From Chionoecetes opilio (taxonomy: Eukaryota; Arthropoda; Malacostraca; Decapoda; Majidae): a stretch of DNA of 64,000 nucleotides. Of this stretch, positions 10,740 to 22,858 are shown in pieces. The position numbers and the translations under genes are program-made. The DNA lies in NCBI GenBank assembly GCA_016584305.1, contig JACEEZ010005954.1:305001-369000 (forward strand), given 5' to 3'. Every line of letters starts with the position of its first letter. Position 1 is the first letter of the stretch. Under the pieces are notes generated by a model. That model was not told the DNA's origin and did no database searches. It was given only the letters and a program-made list of their open reading frames with translations.

Positions 10740-11194
10740 ACTATACTTTTAAGTCATTATTGATATATATATATTTTTAAATAGTTGTGTATCTAAGTCT
10801 TGACTTCACTTCGCATCAGTCAATAAAGTTGCGGCGCGTCTCGCATGGTTCCATCAAGACGCTATTTCTCACTTATCGATTTACGATCCCTGTTATCAAA
10901 AGTGTAAAGACTATTTAAAGCCTCGCCACGACGTTGTTCAAATACATCTTTTTTCCTCGGCACTCCTGAGGACTCTGCTAAGCAATCTCTGAAGTGATAT
11001 GCATGAGACCGCGACGGGCGACTCTTGGCATGCAAATGTGGTGTGACAAGGCGTGTCTTTCATCGCAGTCCTCCTTAGCTTATCTTGATTCCTCATGACA
11101 CAAGCACAATAATTGAGAAATGTTACACCTGACTGGAAGGTGTTCGTTTGGGCGGATGGAAAGACAGCACGGATTCATATGTTACTATCTTGAC
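10740..11194. other. Unique intervening sequence
   Basis: No repeat, gene or RNA that I can support. Confidence 0.5.
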
Positions 11195-11753
11195 ATATGA
11201 GAGAAAGAGAAAGAGAAAGAGAGAGGAGAAAGAGAAGGAGAGGAGAAAGAGAAGGAGAGGAGAAAGAGAAAGAGAAGGAGAAAGAGAGAGAAAGAGAAAG
11301 AGAAAGAGAAAGAGAAAGAGGAAAGAAGAGAAGGAGAAAGAGAAGAGAAAGAGAAAGAGAGAAGAGAAAGAGAAGGAGAGAGGAGAAAGAGAAAAGAGAG
11401 AGGAGAAGAGAGAGAAAGAGAAAGAGAAGAGGAGAAAGAAGAAGAGAAAGAGAAAGAGAAAGAGAGGAGAAAGAGAAAAGAGAGAGGAGAAAGAGAGAGA
11501 AAGAGAGGAGAAAGAGAAAGAGAAGGAGAGGAGAAAAGAAAGAAGAGAGAGGAGAAAAGAAAGAGAGGAGAAAGAGAAAGAGAAGAGAGAAGAGAAGAGG
11601 AAGAGAAAGAGAGAGGAGAAAGAGAAAGAGAGGAGAAAGAGAGAGGAGAAAGAGAAAGAGAGAGGAGAAAGAGAAAGAGAAAGAGAAAGAGAAAGAGAGA
11701 GGAGAAAGAGAAAGAGAAAGAGAAAGAGAAAGAGAAAGAGAGAGGAGAAAGAG

Positions 11754-11756
<3 letters not shown>
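11195..11756. repeat. GAAAGA/GAGAGG purine tract
   Basis: About 560 bp built from AAAGAG hexamers with GGAG variants, running into the AGAGCC hexamer array. Confidence 0.95.
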
Positions 11757-11850
<94 letters not shown>

Positions 11851-11855
11851 CAGAG
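11751..11855 (+). repeat. (GAGCCA)n hexanucleotide array, about 17 copies
   Basis: Perfect hexamer array, apparently derived from the neighbouring GAGAAA hexamers by AA-to-CC change and amplification. It is open in all frames (Glu-Pro, Ser-Gln, Leu-Trp dipeptides), so ORFs here have no coding value. Confidence 0.97.
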
Positions 11856-12402
11856 AAAGAAGAGAAAGAGAGAAAAAAAGACAAGACAGAAAGGCAAGCG
11901 GCCAAACGGAGAGACATACAAAGCAGACAAAACTCCCTAATAGGTGAAGCTAAAATGACACACAAAATACTAAGTTCCTTTTGGTCTCCTTGCAGCAACA
12001 TGACGTCCTTTGTTATTTACTTAAGTGTACATACATAGTCAGTTAGTTAATTTATTGACTACACATATTACATAACTGTAGTCCATCCTAATGCCAGGAC
12101 TCATTTATCAATTACCTCTCTGATAATAGATATGCTTAACACTAACAAGAAAGGGTGCACAACAACATACGCAAACTAAAAAATCAACTAAGATAAACCA
12201 CAACACACTCACAACACACACGCACGCACATGCATTCATTCAAAAATAACCAAAAGTCACATATATACAAGCATACACATTATTGTCCTGTCTTGTGGGA
12301 ATGTCTGAGCGCCGCGTCCCTGGCTATGGAAGGACAGGTATTACATGAACAAAGCGGGTCGTGGACAGGTGTATGCATGGCCAGCTGGTGCGTAACGGTG
12401 AC

Positions 12403-12410
<8 letters not shown>

Positions 12411-12467
<57 letters not shown>
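12411..12467. repeat. (CT)n microsatellite
   Basis: Uninterrupted CT run of 57 bp. Flanking 11860-12400 shows no supported feature. Confidence 0.95.
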
Positions 12468-12469
<2 letters not shown>

Positions 12470-12659
12470 GGCCGTGCAGCTCCTCGCTCAGCCTTGTCGC
12501 GAGGTCGTTGTGAAGGAGGGAGGATATTATTTTTCTTTATTATTATTATTTTCTGCATTGTTTTATATATTCTTTTATTCTATTTTATTCTATTTTATAT
12601 CCCTTGATTGTTTTTAGTTTCTTTTGTTTCAAAGTTAAAATGTAATAGATGTAAATACA

Positions 12660-12790
12660 GTTTTTAAAAAAATAAGGAGGGAGGAGGAACCGGCTCAAGT
12701 CACCCGATCCGCCTCTCACTCCCTGTGATTTGATCTGGGTGCGAATCGAGACCTTCACCACATAAAGTATTACCAACTCGCCCAGGACGA
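12660..12790 (-). mobile_element. Possible tRNA-derived SINE head
   Basis: On the minus strand a box A-like TGGGCGAGTTGG (12772-12784) is followed about 30 bases later by GATTCGCACC, which resembles a degraded box B. The A/T-rich stretch next to it could be a SINE tail. The match is weaker than for the element at 29.7 kb. Confidence 0.35.
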
Positions 12791-12995
12791 GTTTTACAGA
12801 CGGCGAACAAACCTAAGACATTTGACATATTTGCCTTTTGCATGGTGGTTGTTTCTGAATATCCCGCCATCCATGCCTAAAAAGTATAATTCGTGAGGGT
12901 GACGGCGATTAGTGTCAGGAGGAGACATGATGACTGACAGGTGTGGTGGAGCGGCGCGAGGTGATTTACAGCCCATGGAGCTCCGGGCCACATAC

Positions 12996-13061
12996 CTGCA
13001 CCGCGGGGGGCAGGCTTACACGCTCCACACAGGGCGCCAGGCTCGTGTAAACGTCAGCCAT
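12996..13061 (-). CDS. Gene D: candidate first coding exon
   Basis: Minus-strand ATG in good context (ACAATGG) opens 22 codons, MADVYTSLAPCVERVSLPPA plus VQ, and ends at a CAG|GTATGT donor in phase 0. A six-codon upstream ORF (MSPRLV, stop) lies 5' of it at about 13089-13109, so the first ATG of the leader may not be used. The block is GC-rich compared with its surroundings. It would start a transcript running left through 10.7, 9.7, 9.1, 8.0 and 7.6 kb. The family is not recognised. Confidence 0.4.
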
Positions 13062-13330
13062 TGTCGTAGTCAATCACATCAGCTTTCTCTTTACACGAGG
13101 CGCGGCGACATGTTTACTACTGCATTAGCGCGAAAGTATTCAGCCAGAGTGTCTTTGACTTTTACAAGAACATTAAGGAGTCACACCTGGCCGGCATAGA
13201 TTCGCTCCTCTGTGTGTTAAGTGAGTCCCATTGGCCATTGTCTCGACGACCAACTAAGGACATGTTGTGGACTACTTGAGGGTCACTGTCTTGGATTACG
13301 TCACTGAAAAATCTCAATATCAGGACGGAG

Positions 13331-13522
13331 AGTTTGTGTTTGGTGGAAGAATAGGCGGTGGAACGAGTGTGGTGAACATAGAACCTAAGAAAATAAGGAA
13401 GCTAAGTGTTAAGGAAGAGGAAGGAAATGTTAGGAGAGGGGACGATAGATGCTAGCTATATAAGAACATAAAAACGGAGAGATTGTGTTTGGTGGAAGAA
13501 TAGGCGGTGGAACGAGGGTGGT
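13331..13522 (+). repeat. 50-bp direct duplication flanking a CR1-like scrap
   Basis: The segment GGAAGAATAGGCGGTGGAAC with its surroundings occurs at 13331-13379 and again at 13474-13522. Between the copies, AAGAAAATAAGGAAGCTA (13384-13401) matches the CR1-like 3' end, and a second shared block (13428-13471) recurs at 13768-13813 just before the larger CR1-like copy. Confidence 0.7.
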
Positions 13523-13539
13523 GAGGGACAGGTGTCAGA

Positions 13540-13790
13540 TATGTAGGTGAACAACTGTTAGGTGTGCGGAGAACAGATGCCTGCTGTGGGGGACCGATAT
13601 TTACGTGTTTGGGAACATGTGTCGGGTGAACAGGTACATGCGGCGCTGGAGAAAATGTTTTACGCGTGTGGGGAGTATATGCTTGGCAAGTGGCGGCGCC
13701 GGATTTTTAGCACGTGTTGGAGGACAGGTGTTTGGTGTGTGCCGAGGAGCTTGTATGTGTTGGGTGGAAAAGTGTTAGGAGAGGGGACGA
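13540..13790 (+). repeat. Degenerate 22-bp minisatellite, left part
   Basis: Successive units such as AGGTGTTTGGTGTGTGCCGA share a TGTTTGGTGTGTGGGGAAC-like pattern with heavy divergence. The same pattern continues at 16615-16740, beyond the intervening transposons, as if one ancestral array was split. Confidence 0.5.
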
Positions 13791-13802
13791 TACCTGCTAG
13801 CT

Positions 13803-14170
13803 ATATAAGAACATCAGAACATACGAACATAAGGAAGCTACAAGAGGCCGTGAGACCTACACGAGGTAGTTCCTGTTACTTAACACTACCTACATCCACC
13901 TTTTATGCCCATCCATGAAAATATCTAGCCTCCTTTTAAAGCTCCCTAATGACTCCGCACTAACTACCTGTCTACTGAGTCCATTCCAATCATTTACCAC
14001 CCTATTTGTGAACCAATTTTTCCCTATTTCCTTTTTAAATCTACGCTTTTCCAGCTTGAATCCGTTATTTCTTGTTCTACCCTGCTTACTAGCCATAAGA
14101 ACTTCTCCTACATCTCCTTTATTGTATCCCTTTATCCACTTAAAAACTTCTATCAGACCGTCCCTTACTT
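13803..14170 (-). mobile_element. CR1-like LINE 3' fragment with reverse transcriptase C terminus
   Basis: Minus-strand ORF (13890-14096) reading QGRTRNNGFKLEKRRFKKEI and then NRVVNDWNGLSRQVVSAESL, the conserved C-terminal signature of CR1-like ORF2 proteins. It is followed by a 3' region ending in an octamer-like tail (TTATGTTC and variants near 13803-13830), as CR1 elements have. The 5' break at about 14166 meets the 3' tail of the Jockey/I-like element, which lies on the same strand. Confidence 0.75.
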
Positions 14171-16080
14171 ACTTACAAGGAACTGGCCAAGGGCACAAAA
14201 AATTGGGTAACACAAAGCCCGCTTAGTTGCCAGTCCCTATAAAGAAGACAGTAAGAGAATAATATAAAAAAGAGGGGTGAGCCAATTTAGTTCGGGAGGT
14301 GTCTTGTTACTCTTTTTTTTGAAAAGATGTAAGTCATAGGAAAGTGGAAAAATAGAAACAGGAAGAGAGTTCCAGAGTTTACCAGTGAAAGAGATGAAAG
14401 AGTAAAGATACTGATTAACTCTTGCATTACGAAGATAGACAGAATAGAGATGAGAATGAGTAGAAAGTCTTGTGCAGCGAGGCCGCGGGAGGGGGGGAGG
14501 CATGCAGTTAGCAAGTTCAGAAGAGCAGTGAGCATGAAAATAACGGTAGAAGAGAGCAAGAGAAGCAACATTGCGGCGGTGATTTAAAGATTGAAGACAG
14601 TCAAGAGGAGTTGATGAGACGAAAAGCTTTTGACTCAACCCTGTTTAGGAGAGCTGTATGAGTGGATCCTCCCCAAACATGTGAGACATACTCCATACAT
14701 GGGCGGATAAGGCCCCTGTAGAGAGCAAGCAATTGGGAGGGAGAAAAAAAAGGACGCAGACGCCACAGGACACTTAACTTCTTAGAAGCTGTTTTAGCAA
14801 TAGATGAGATGTGAGATTTCCAGTTCAGATTTTTAGTAAAGGATAGTCCTAAAATGTTCATTGTAGAAGAAGGAGACAGTTGAGTGTCATTGAAGAAGAG
14901 GGGATAGTTATCTGGAAGGTTTTGTCGAGTAGATAGGTGAAGAAATTGGGTTTTTGAGGCATTGAACAAAACAAGGTTTGCTTTGCCCCTATCAGAAATT
15001 ATAGAAAGATCAGAAGTTTGGCGCTCGGTGGCATCTCTCCGTGAATCACTTAGTTCCTGTTGAGTTGGACGTCTAATAAACGACGTTGAAAAATGCAGGG
15101 TAGAATCATCAGCGTAGGAGTGGATAGGGCTTTGAGTTAGACTTAGAAGATCATTAATGAATAATAGAAAGAGAGTGGGTGATAGGACAGAACCCTGGGG
15201 AACACCACTATTGATAGATTTAGGAGAAGAACAATGTCCGTCTACAGTAGCTGCAATAGAACGGTTTGAAAGGAAACTTAAGATGAAGGTACAGAGAGAA
15301 GGATAGAAACCGAATGAGGGTAGTTTGGAAATTAAAGATTTGTGCCAGACTCTATCAAAAGCTTTTGATATGTCAAGGGCAACAGCAAAAGTTTCACCGA
15401 AACCCCTAAAGGAGGATGACCAAGATTCAGTTAGGAAAGCTAGAAGACCGCCAGTAGATCGCCCTTTACGGAAACCGTACTGACGATCAGATAGAAGATT
15501 GTGAGCAGATAGATGCTTAAGAATCTTCTTATTAAGTATAGATTCAAAAACTTTAGAAAGGCAGGAAGTCAAAGCTATAGGACGGTAGTTTGAAGGATTA
15601 GAACGGTCACCCTTCTTAGGAACAGGTTGGATGTGAGCAAACTTCCAGCAAGAAGGAAAAGTGGAAGTAGATAGACAAAGACGGAAAAGTTTGACCAGGC
15701 AAGGTGCAAGCACAGAAGCACAGTTTTTGAGAACAATAGGAGGGACTCCGTCAGGACCGTAAGCCTTCCGAGGATCTAGGCCAGAAAGGGCAAAAAAACC
15801 ATCATTCCGAAGGATCTTAATGACAGGCATAATATAGTCAGAGGGTGGAGGAGAAGGAGGAACAAGCCCTTCATCAACCACAGTGGAATTTTTAGCAAAG
15901 GTTTGAGGGAAGAGTTCAGCTTTAGAAGTAGATGAGACAGCTGTGGAGCCATCTGGGTGAAGCATAGGAGGGAAAGATGAAGAAGAAAAATTGTTAGAGA
16001 TGTTATTTGCTAGATGCCAGAAATCACGAGAGGAATTTGATTCAGAAAGATTTTGACATTTTCTATGAATTTCTACTTAC
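14165..16080 (-). mobile_element. Jockey/I-like non-LTR retrotransposon, 5'-truncated
   Basis: Minus-strand ORF of 454 codons (14601-15965), open further to about 16080 and closed there by a stop. Reverse transcriptase blocks are in order: NYRPIALTSCLSKVFE, YGFRKGRST, motif A VALDISKAFDRVWH, motif B NSGVPQGSVLSPTLF and motif C YADDST. Both catalytic aspartate positions are intact. A frameshift near 14640 moves the C-terminal part (LNHRRNVASLALFYRYF, FTGKLWNSLPVSIFP) into another frame. No endonuclease remains. The 3' tail is short TAAG repeats at about 14164-14178. I infer an inactive copy. The clade call rests on motif style only. Confidence 0.85.
14601..16080 (-). pseudogene. Reverse transcriptase ORF2 remnant (Jockey/I-like)
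   Basis: Coding part of the element spanning 14165-16080. It contains fingers, palm and part of the thumb of an RNA-directed DNA polymerase. The N-terminal endonuclease is missing and the C terminus is displaced by a frameshift near 14640. The longest open stretch starts internally, so its apparent ATG is not a real start. Read upstream of that ATG, the frame continues as SSRDFWHLANNISNNFSS. Confidence 0.8.
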
Positions 16081-16123
16081 TGAAAAGGCATGTTATACAG
16101 ATAGAAATGTTGTTTAGTATGGG

Positions 16124-16614
16124 CAGAGCTGGGCACTAAATACATTGAATGTATTTAAATACTAAATACATGGGAGAAATGTATTTAAATACCAAATACT
16201 AGATAAATTTTACGAATGTATTTAAATACTAAATACATCAATAATGTATTTAAATACATTTGTAAATAAATTTTAAATATACACACACATTTTAATATGT
16301 ATTCAGTAATTCATGATTAACAATATAAAATGCTTGATAAATGATAAAGGATACTTTCCTATTGTATATTTCCCTTTTTAGGAAGGCCTTCTCGCCAGTT
16401 GGGCGGGTTTATGGCCAAATTAACTGATAACAAAGTATTTACATTTCTTATATTATGAGTATTTAAATACAATGTATTTAAATACTCATTAAAGTATTTA
16501 AATACTGTATTTAAATACATGAAAACCAATGTATTTATAAATACAGTTCTAAATACACAAATGTATTTAAATACGCATTTAAATACAAATGTATTTAAAT
16601 ACTGCCCAGCTCTG
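16124..16614. mobile_element. hAT-type MITE, 491 bp
   Basis: The ends are inverted repeats: left CAGAGCTGGGCACTAAATAC and right AAATACTGCCCAGCTCTG. A perfect 8-bp duplication AGTATGGG flanks it (16116-16123 and 16615-16622). CAG ends plus an 8-bp target duplication are the hallmarks of hAT elements. Both termini carry tandem ATGTATTTAAATAC-like subrepeats. The centre (about 16265-16450) is unrelated unique sequence without an ORF, so it needs a transposase from elsewhere. Confidence 0.92.
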
Positions 16615-16622
16615 AGTATGGG

Positions 16623-17150
16623 GGAAGGAAGTGTATGGCGTGTAGATGGGGCAAGTTATCGGCGTGCAGGAAAACAAATATTTGGTGTGGGGGATAGCAA
16701 ATGTTTGCCGTGTGTGAAACAAGTGTTGGTTGCCTAGAAAATATTTATATCTGCAGTGGTGTGGCGAGATATATTGCCACAAGTGTGCGAGCCACCAGAA
16801 AAGCGGTGCAGAAAAAGTACACACAGATGCTCGGAATATGTCAGGTGTCAATATTAAACCCTTGCCGCCACCACCACCATCACAAGCCCCACGCACCGAA
16901 TAAAGCTTTATATTTTTGTAACGTGAAATACCATAACGTTCTTTTTCAATTTTATATAAGCTGTGAAAATTAAGAACAGCAAATGAAAAAACCCCAGCAA
17001 AATATCTAATACGAACATTGACCTGTTAAAAGTAATGCCCTACTAACAATTTACATATAACAGTGGACAAATACAAGCAGTTTACTTGATCAACACACAC
17101 CTCGCCACACTAACAAGCAATAATATCCACAACATTGACATTCCAGGCCG
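16623..17150. other. Degenerate minisatellite remainder and unique sequence
   Basis: 16615-16740 continues the degenerate 22-bp TGTTTGGTGTGGGGG pattern of 13.5-13.8 kb. The remainder shows no feature that I can support. Confidence 0.45.
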
Positions 17151-17156
17151 ATTAAC

Positions 17157-17570
17157 GCGTGAAGAACAATAATAGTAACAATAATAATAACAATAATGAT
17201 GCGCCAGGAACAATAATAGTAACAACACTAACGCGTGAAGAACAATAATAGTAACAACACTAACGCGTGAAGAACAATAATAGTAACAACACTAATGCAT
17301 CAAGAACAATAATAGTAATAATAATAGTAACAACACTAATGCGTCAAGAACAATAATAGTAACAACACTAATGCGTCAAGAACAATAATAGTAACTAGTA
17401 ACTACAATAATGCTTCAGGAACAATAATAATAACAACACTAACGCGTGAAGAACAATAATAGTAACAACACTAACGCGTGAAGAACAATAATAGTAACAA
17501 CACTAATGCGTCAAGAACAATAATAGTAACTAGTAACTACAATAATGCTTCAAGAACAATAATAGTAACA
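17157..17570 (+). repeat. 32-bp minisatellite
   Basis: Units of AACAATAATAGTAACAACAC followed by TAACGCGTGAAG, with ATGCGTCAAG and ATGCTTCAGG variants. About a dozen units; a 32-bp period is clear between 17232 and 17264. Confidence 0.9.
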
Positions 17571-17980
17571 CTAACATAAAATAGCAATGCAAATCTGTGA
17601 ATGTATCATCAACAACATCAGCTGTAATGTTACCGTTCCGATGATGAACACAACGCAAACCCTGTACAAAAAACGAAGAGGTGATGAACAAACATAGACA
17701 AACAGTTTGGAAGATGAGTTGATGATAATTAGATTCACAACTGATATATTTGATTCATCAATGTTTGGTATAAATTTTCCAGCATGTCATCTAATGTTTT
17801 ATATATAATAGATGTTATTTCACCTTGGTCATAATGTATCTTGCTATATAAATGATATCAGACACCGCCACCCTACGTTGCGTCTTTAATTATGTATTAC
17901 GAGTTTGTAGAGAACACGACAGGCCTCGATATGAATAGATAAAGAGTTACTAAAGACCACTAGAGAAAGCAGGAACGGCA

Positions 17981-18583
<603 letters not shown>

Positions 18584-18639
18584 AAACAAAAAATGTGCAA
18601 CGGTATAGAACACAGACACAGACACACACACACACACAA

Positions 18640-19134
18640 TATCTGCATCATCACCACATTCTCAGATCACACAGGGCATTAGTTCCTCTTTCCCTCCCCT
18701 GTGCTCACAAATCCCCAAGTAAATACCAAAGATACATAATATCATTAGCACAGAGCTAGGGTGAAAATACAACACAGGTCGATGTTCACCTTGAATATAG
18801 ACAACCTGTATGACTATTCAATTCCGCGGCGAGGTAGCGTGTTAATAACGTCATTCATTATTCAGTTTATTAATAGGGAATCAACTCTTACTCACTCGCT
18901 AGCGGGCGCGGGAGAGAATTGCTGCATAAAATATTGCTTTAGTGTGTGTACTATCTTTCAACAGTGAAATCTTTATTTAATGGAATTATTCAGTGCATTA
19001 CAAAGGGCACCTTGTCAAGTGGTGTGACGGATCGCTCGCTCATTCAGGTATATTCTTCTTAAACTTTCCTTATTACTCAAAGATGTTTAACGCTTTGATC
19101 TATATCAGAAAAATTATAAACTTGAAAATTCTTG
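18640..19134. other. Unique sequence between GA and TCTG arrays
   Basis: No gene, RNA or repeat that I can support. Confidence 0.5.
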
Positions 19135-20690
19135 TTGAATCTCCCTCAGTCGTCTCTTTTTCTCTGTCTGTTGTCGTTGTCGGTCGTTTTCATTCTGCGT
19201 CTGTCTGTTGTCCTTCATTCTGTTGTTCTCTCTCTTCTCTTCTGTCTGTCTGTCTGTCGTCTCTTCATTCTCTTCTGTCTCTCATTCTGTCTGTCTCTTC
19301 ATTTCTGTTGTTTCTTCTTCTCTGTCGGGTTTTCATTTCTCTGTCTTCTCTTTTTCTTCTGTTGTTTTCTTCATTCTCTGTCTGTTTTCTCATTCTCTGT
19401 CGTCTTCTTCTGTTTTATTTTTGTCTGTCTTGTTTTTTATTCTCTGTCTGTCTGTTTTTTTTCTCTGTCTGTCTGTCTTTTCTGTCTTTTTCTTTTTTCT
19501 CTTCTGTCGCTTTTATTCTCTGTCTGTTGTCTTTTTTCTCTGTCTTTTTTCTGTCGCTTTTTTCTCTGCTGTCTGTCTGTCTTTTTTTCTTTGTCTGTCT
19601 GTCTTTATCTCTGTCTGTCGTCTGTTTTTACTTTGTCTGCTTTTGTTTTTTTTCCCTCTGTCTGTTGTCGTCTTTTTTTCTCTGTCTGTCTGTCTTTTTT
19701 TTATTCTCTGTCTTTTCGTCTTCTTTTTTTTCTGTTGTCTGTCTTTTATTTCTGTCTGTTTCTGTTTTTTATTCTCTGTTGTTTGTCTTTTATTTCTGTC
19801 TGTCGTTTTTCCTTTTATTCTCTGTCTGTCTGTCTGTCTTTTATTCTCTGTCTGTCTGTCTGTCTTTTATTCTCTGTCTGTCTGTCTTTTTTTTTTTCTC
19901 TGTCTGTCTGTCTGTCTTTTATTCTCTGTCTGTCTGTCTGTCTTTTTTTCTGTCTGTTTTTTGTTGTCTTTATTCTTGCGTTGTTGTTTTTATTCTCTGT
20001 CTTTTGCTGTCTTTTTCTCTGTCTGCGTCTGTCTTTTATCTCTGTCTGTCTGTCGTCTTTTTTTTCCCTTTTTCATTTTTTATTTGTCTGGTCTGTTTTT
20101 TATTCTCGTCGGCGTCTTCTTTTATTCTCTGTCTGCTGTCTGTCTTTTTTTCCTTGTGGGTCGTCTTTATTCTCTGTCTGTCTGTCTGTCTTATTCCTTG
20201 TCTGCTGTCTGTCTTTATTCTCTGTTGTCTGTATTGTCTTATTCTGTCTGTCGGGTCTTGTCCTTATTTCTGTCTGTCTGTCTGTCTTTTATTCTCTGTC
20301 TGTCTGTCTGTCTTTTATTCTCTGTCTGTCTGTCTGTCTTTTATTCTCTGTCTGTCTGTCTGTCTTTTATTCTCTGTCTGTCTGTCTGTCTTTTATTCTC
20401 TGTATGTCTGTCTGTCTCATTCTCTGTATGTCTGTCTGTCTCATTCTCTGTATGTCTGTCTGTCTCATTCTCTGTATGTCTGTCTGTCTCATTCTCTGTA
20501 TGTCTGTCGTCTCTCATTCTCTGTATGTCTGTCTGTCTCTCATTCTCTGTCTGTCTGTCTGTCTCTCATTCTCTGTCTGTCTCTGTCTGTCTCTCATTCT
20601 CTGTCTGTCTCTGTCTGTCTCTCATTCTCCGTCTGTTTCTGTCTCTCATTCTCTGGTCTGTCTGTCTGTGTGTTTGTCTCTCATAACCTA
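19135..20690 (+). repeat. TCTG-rich minisatellite (copy 1 of duplication)
   Basis: About 1.55 kb of TGTC/TTTT/TTCTC units. It becomes regular at 20280-20400 (24-bp unit TCTGTCTGTCTGTCTTTTAT plus TCTC). A related unit with TGTATGTCTGTCTGTCTCAT follows, and then a (TCTCTCATTCTCTGTCTG) form. The array is open in all three plus frames; the Cys/Leu/Ser ORFs of 490-590 codons are spurious. Confidence 0.95.
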
Positions 20691-21529
20691 CACACATGTG
20701 CCGCCTCAACATGGTGTATACAGGTGTGCGACAGGTGTGGGGTTGATGGGAGCTGATACACACTATATAAACCATGTAGAAAAAAAACCTAAATGAGGAT
20801 AAGATTGATTTGCTGCAATTTTGATGTGGTATGAACTAATACATTATGTTAGACGAGAGAAAGAGAAAGAAAAATATACAGATAAACTTGGTAAAAGAAA
20901 GGAATATATAAAAGACACGACAGATATCACCGAAACAAAGACATGACACTTGAAGAGTAATACATAAATAAGTCACTGCTATTAAAGCTGGAACATCGTC
21001 GAAAAATACGAAAGTTAAAAGAATCGTGAAGCAGGCGTGCATCGGTGAAAAGGTTGCGTCAGTAATTTGTCTCCCTGCTAACAAGCTTGGTGGGAGTGCA
21101 AGTTCTATTCTTTAACTCATGATTCTTCCCTATATTTTTTTTCATTATTGTTTTTATTAATTCTGCTGTTTTCATCACAATTTTCACTACTATATGTTTT
21201 GATAGTGATGTGTATTATTCATCATGACATCATTGAAGTGCCAGGATAGGCTCCCTTTTTTTCATTATTGTTTATTTTCCTGTATGCCTCCGGGTGAAAA
21301 TAAAATAATAATAATAGTAATAAAATTATTATTGCTATTATTATTTATGTTGTGTGCTCCCCTTGCGCTGAATCTGTGTGCTGCTTAGTAATATTTTGTA
21401 ACCTTGTGGTGCTCGTTCAGACGATAATAGATTCCACAGAGCTGAAATAAAATCCTAATTATGGTTTAAGGTCTTATAATATTTTACCAAAATTATATGT
21501 AATGATTTACGATGATTTAAAAAATAAGT

Positions 21530-21578
<49 letters not shown>

Positions 21579-21710
21579 ACACTTTCCATGTTTATATTTC
21601 TTTTCAGAAAACTTTACTGAACATCCAAGTAAAGGTTAACACAAGGAATTCGTGTTGTGACTCCCTGACATTTCTGTTAAGGGTATGTGGGTCATTTCCT
21701 AAATTTGGAA

Positions 21711-21769
<59 letters not shown>

Positions 21770-22858
21770 AATTATAATATATATATATGCGTTCATTGTA
21801 AATCAGACACCGACACAAGTCTAACCACCACCTTCAACATATCTAGTACTGTATATACTGAAGTTACAAGTTCGATGATTTCAACCTTGAGGTAACCCTG
21901 AGTTGTGTGTCCCGTACTCGATACTGAGGTGAATAAGAGCCTTGCAAGTTGGTGGCAAACACTCGTGATGACCTTCCCTGCCTGGTCACGTGCGTGTCAG
22001 GTCCTCGTTCAGGTGGCAAAATGATATTCATGTCCAGGTCACAAACTTTCCTCTCTATTAACCCGCGTGGCACCAACGTCTTATAGGGTCTGTGGCACAA
22101 ACCTAGGACAAGTCTTGGGTGTTGAGGTGCCGTCTTGCACGCTAAGGCGACAACAGGTTTCCATTTAAGCAACAAATGACTCTCCAATACACTTTTTTTG
22201 GGTCGACAACTTATTTCCCGGAATAACTTATCTTAACTGTAAGTAACGTGGCGGAAATGATTTTATTGGCTCGTGTTAACTTTCTTCCTTGTCTTCCTTA
22301 TTGACTCAAAGAGTGAAACATATTTTCGCTATTTTTTATGATCCAATTCTCATGTATAAAAAAAAGTAATACATTAAAGATTTCGAGCCCTAACTAAGCC
22401 AATCAATCCAGATCATGGAGGTAGTATGGGTGGAGACGCCCTGAGCCGTACTATATATTATACCTCAATGACCCAAATGGTCCGTGAAGCCCTAAGGGAT
22501 ATCAGAGGCTGCGTTCCCTGCCCCTGAGACCCTGAGAGCCCCTTCCCTGCCCCTGAGTGCCTCCTATAGGAATAAGAAATACAAGGCTTTAAGCGGCAGT
22601 GTTTTGCAGGTGTTTTACTGAATACCCGCAGCTGTAAATGCGAGTCTATAACCTTCGCATTACCTCAGCCAACTGCACTGTCCTGCACACCTGGAACAAC
22701 CATTAACAACCATTAACTTGTCACCTAACACACCCATACTATCAGTCACGGGCCAGCTAAAACACCATCACTTCCATACCGCTAACTGAGCACTGGCATT
22801 CACTTGGTGCATGCCTGGTGCTGTCACACACGACAATAGATAATAACACCCACAGCTA
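20691..22858 (+). repeat. Direct duplication, copy 1 unique part
   Basis: Sequence following the TCTG array, repeated at about 24841-27078. It includes a (GT)n (21536-21574), an (AT)n (21711-21788) and a 107-codon minus ORF (21864-22187) that recurs in copy 2. From about 21570 onward the two copies differ by only a handful of substitutions and one 10-bp indel. Confidence 0.9.

Noticed and set aside
11123..12038. Glu-Pro and Ser-Gln repeat proteins
   Set aside because: Translations of the GAGCCA hexamer array with low-complexity flanks and no splice or start evidence.
18993..20796. Three overlapping plus ORFs of about 490-590 codons, Cys/Leu/Ser-rich
   Set aside because: All three frames are open across a TCTG array, which excludes coding as the cause.
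21864..22187. 107-codon minus ORF, repeated at 26087-26410
   Set aside because: Identity between copies follows from the recent duplication, not selection; one silent difference is too little evidence, and no domain is recognised.
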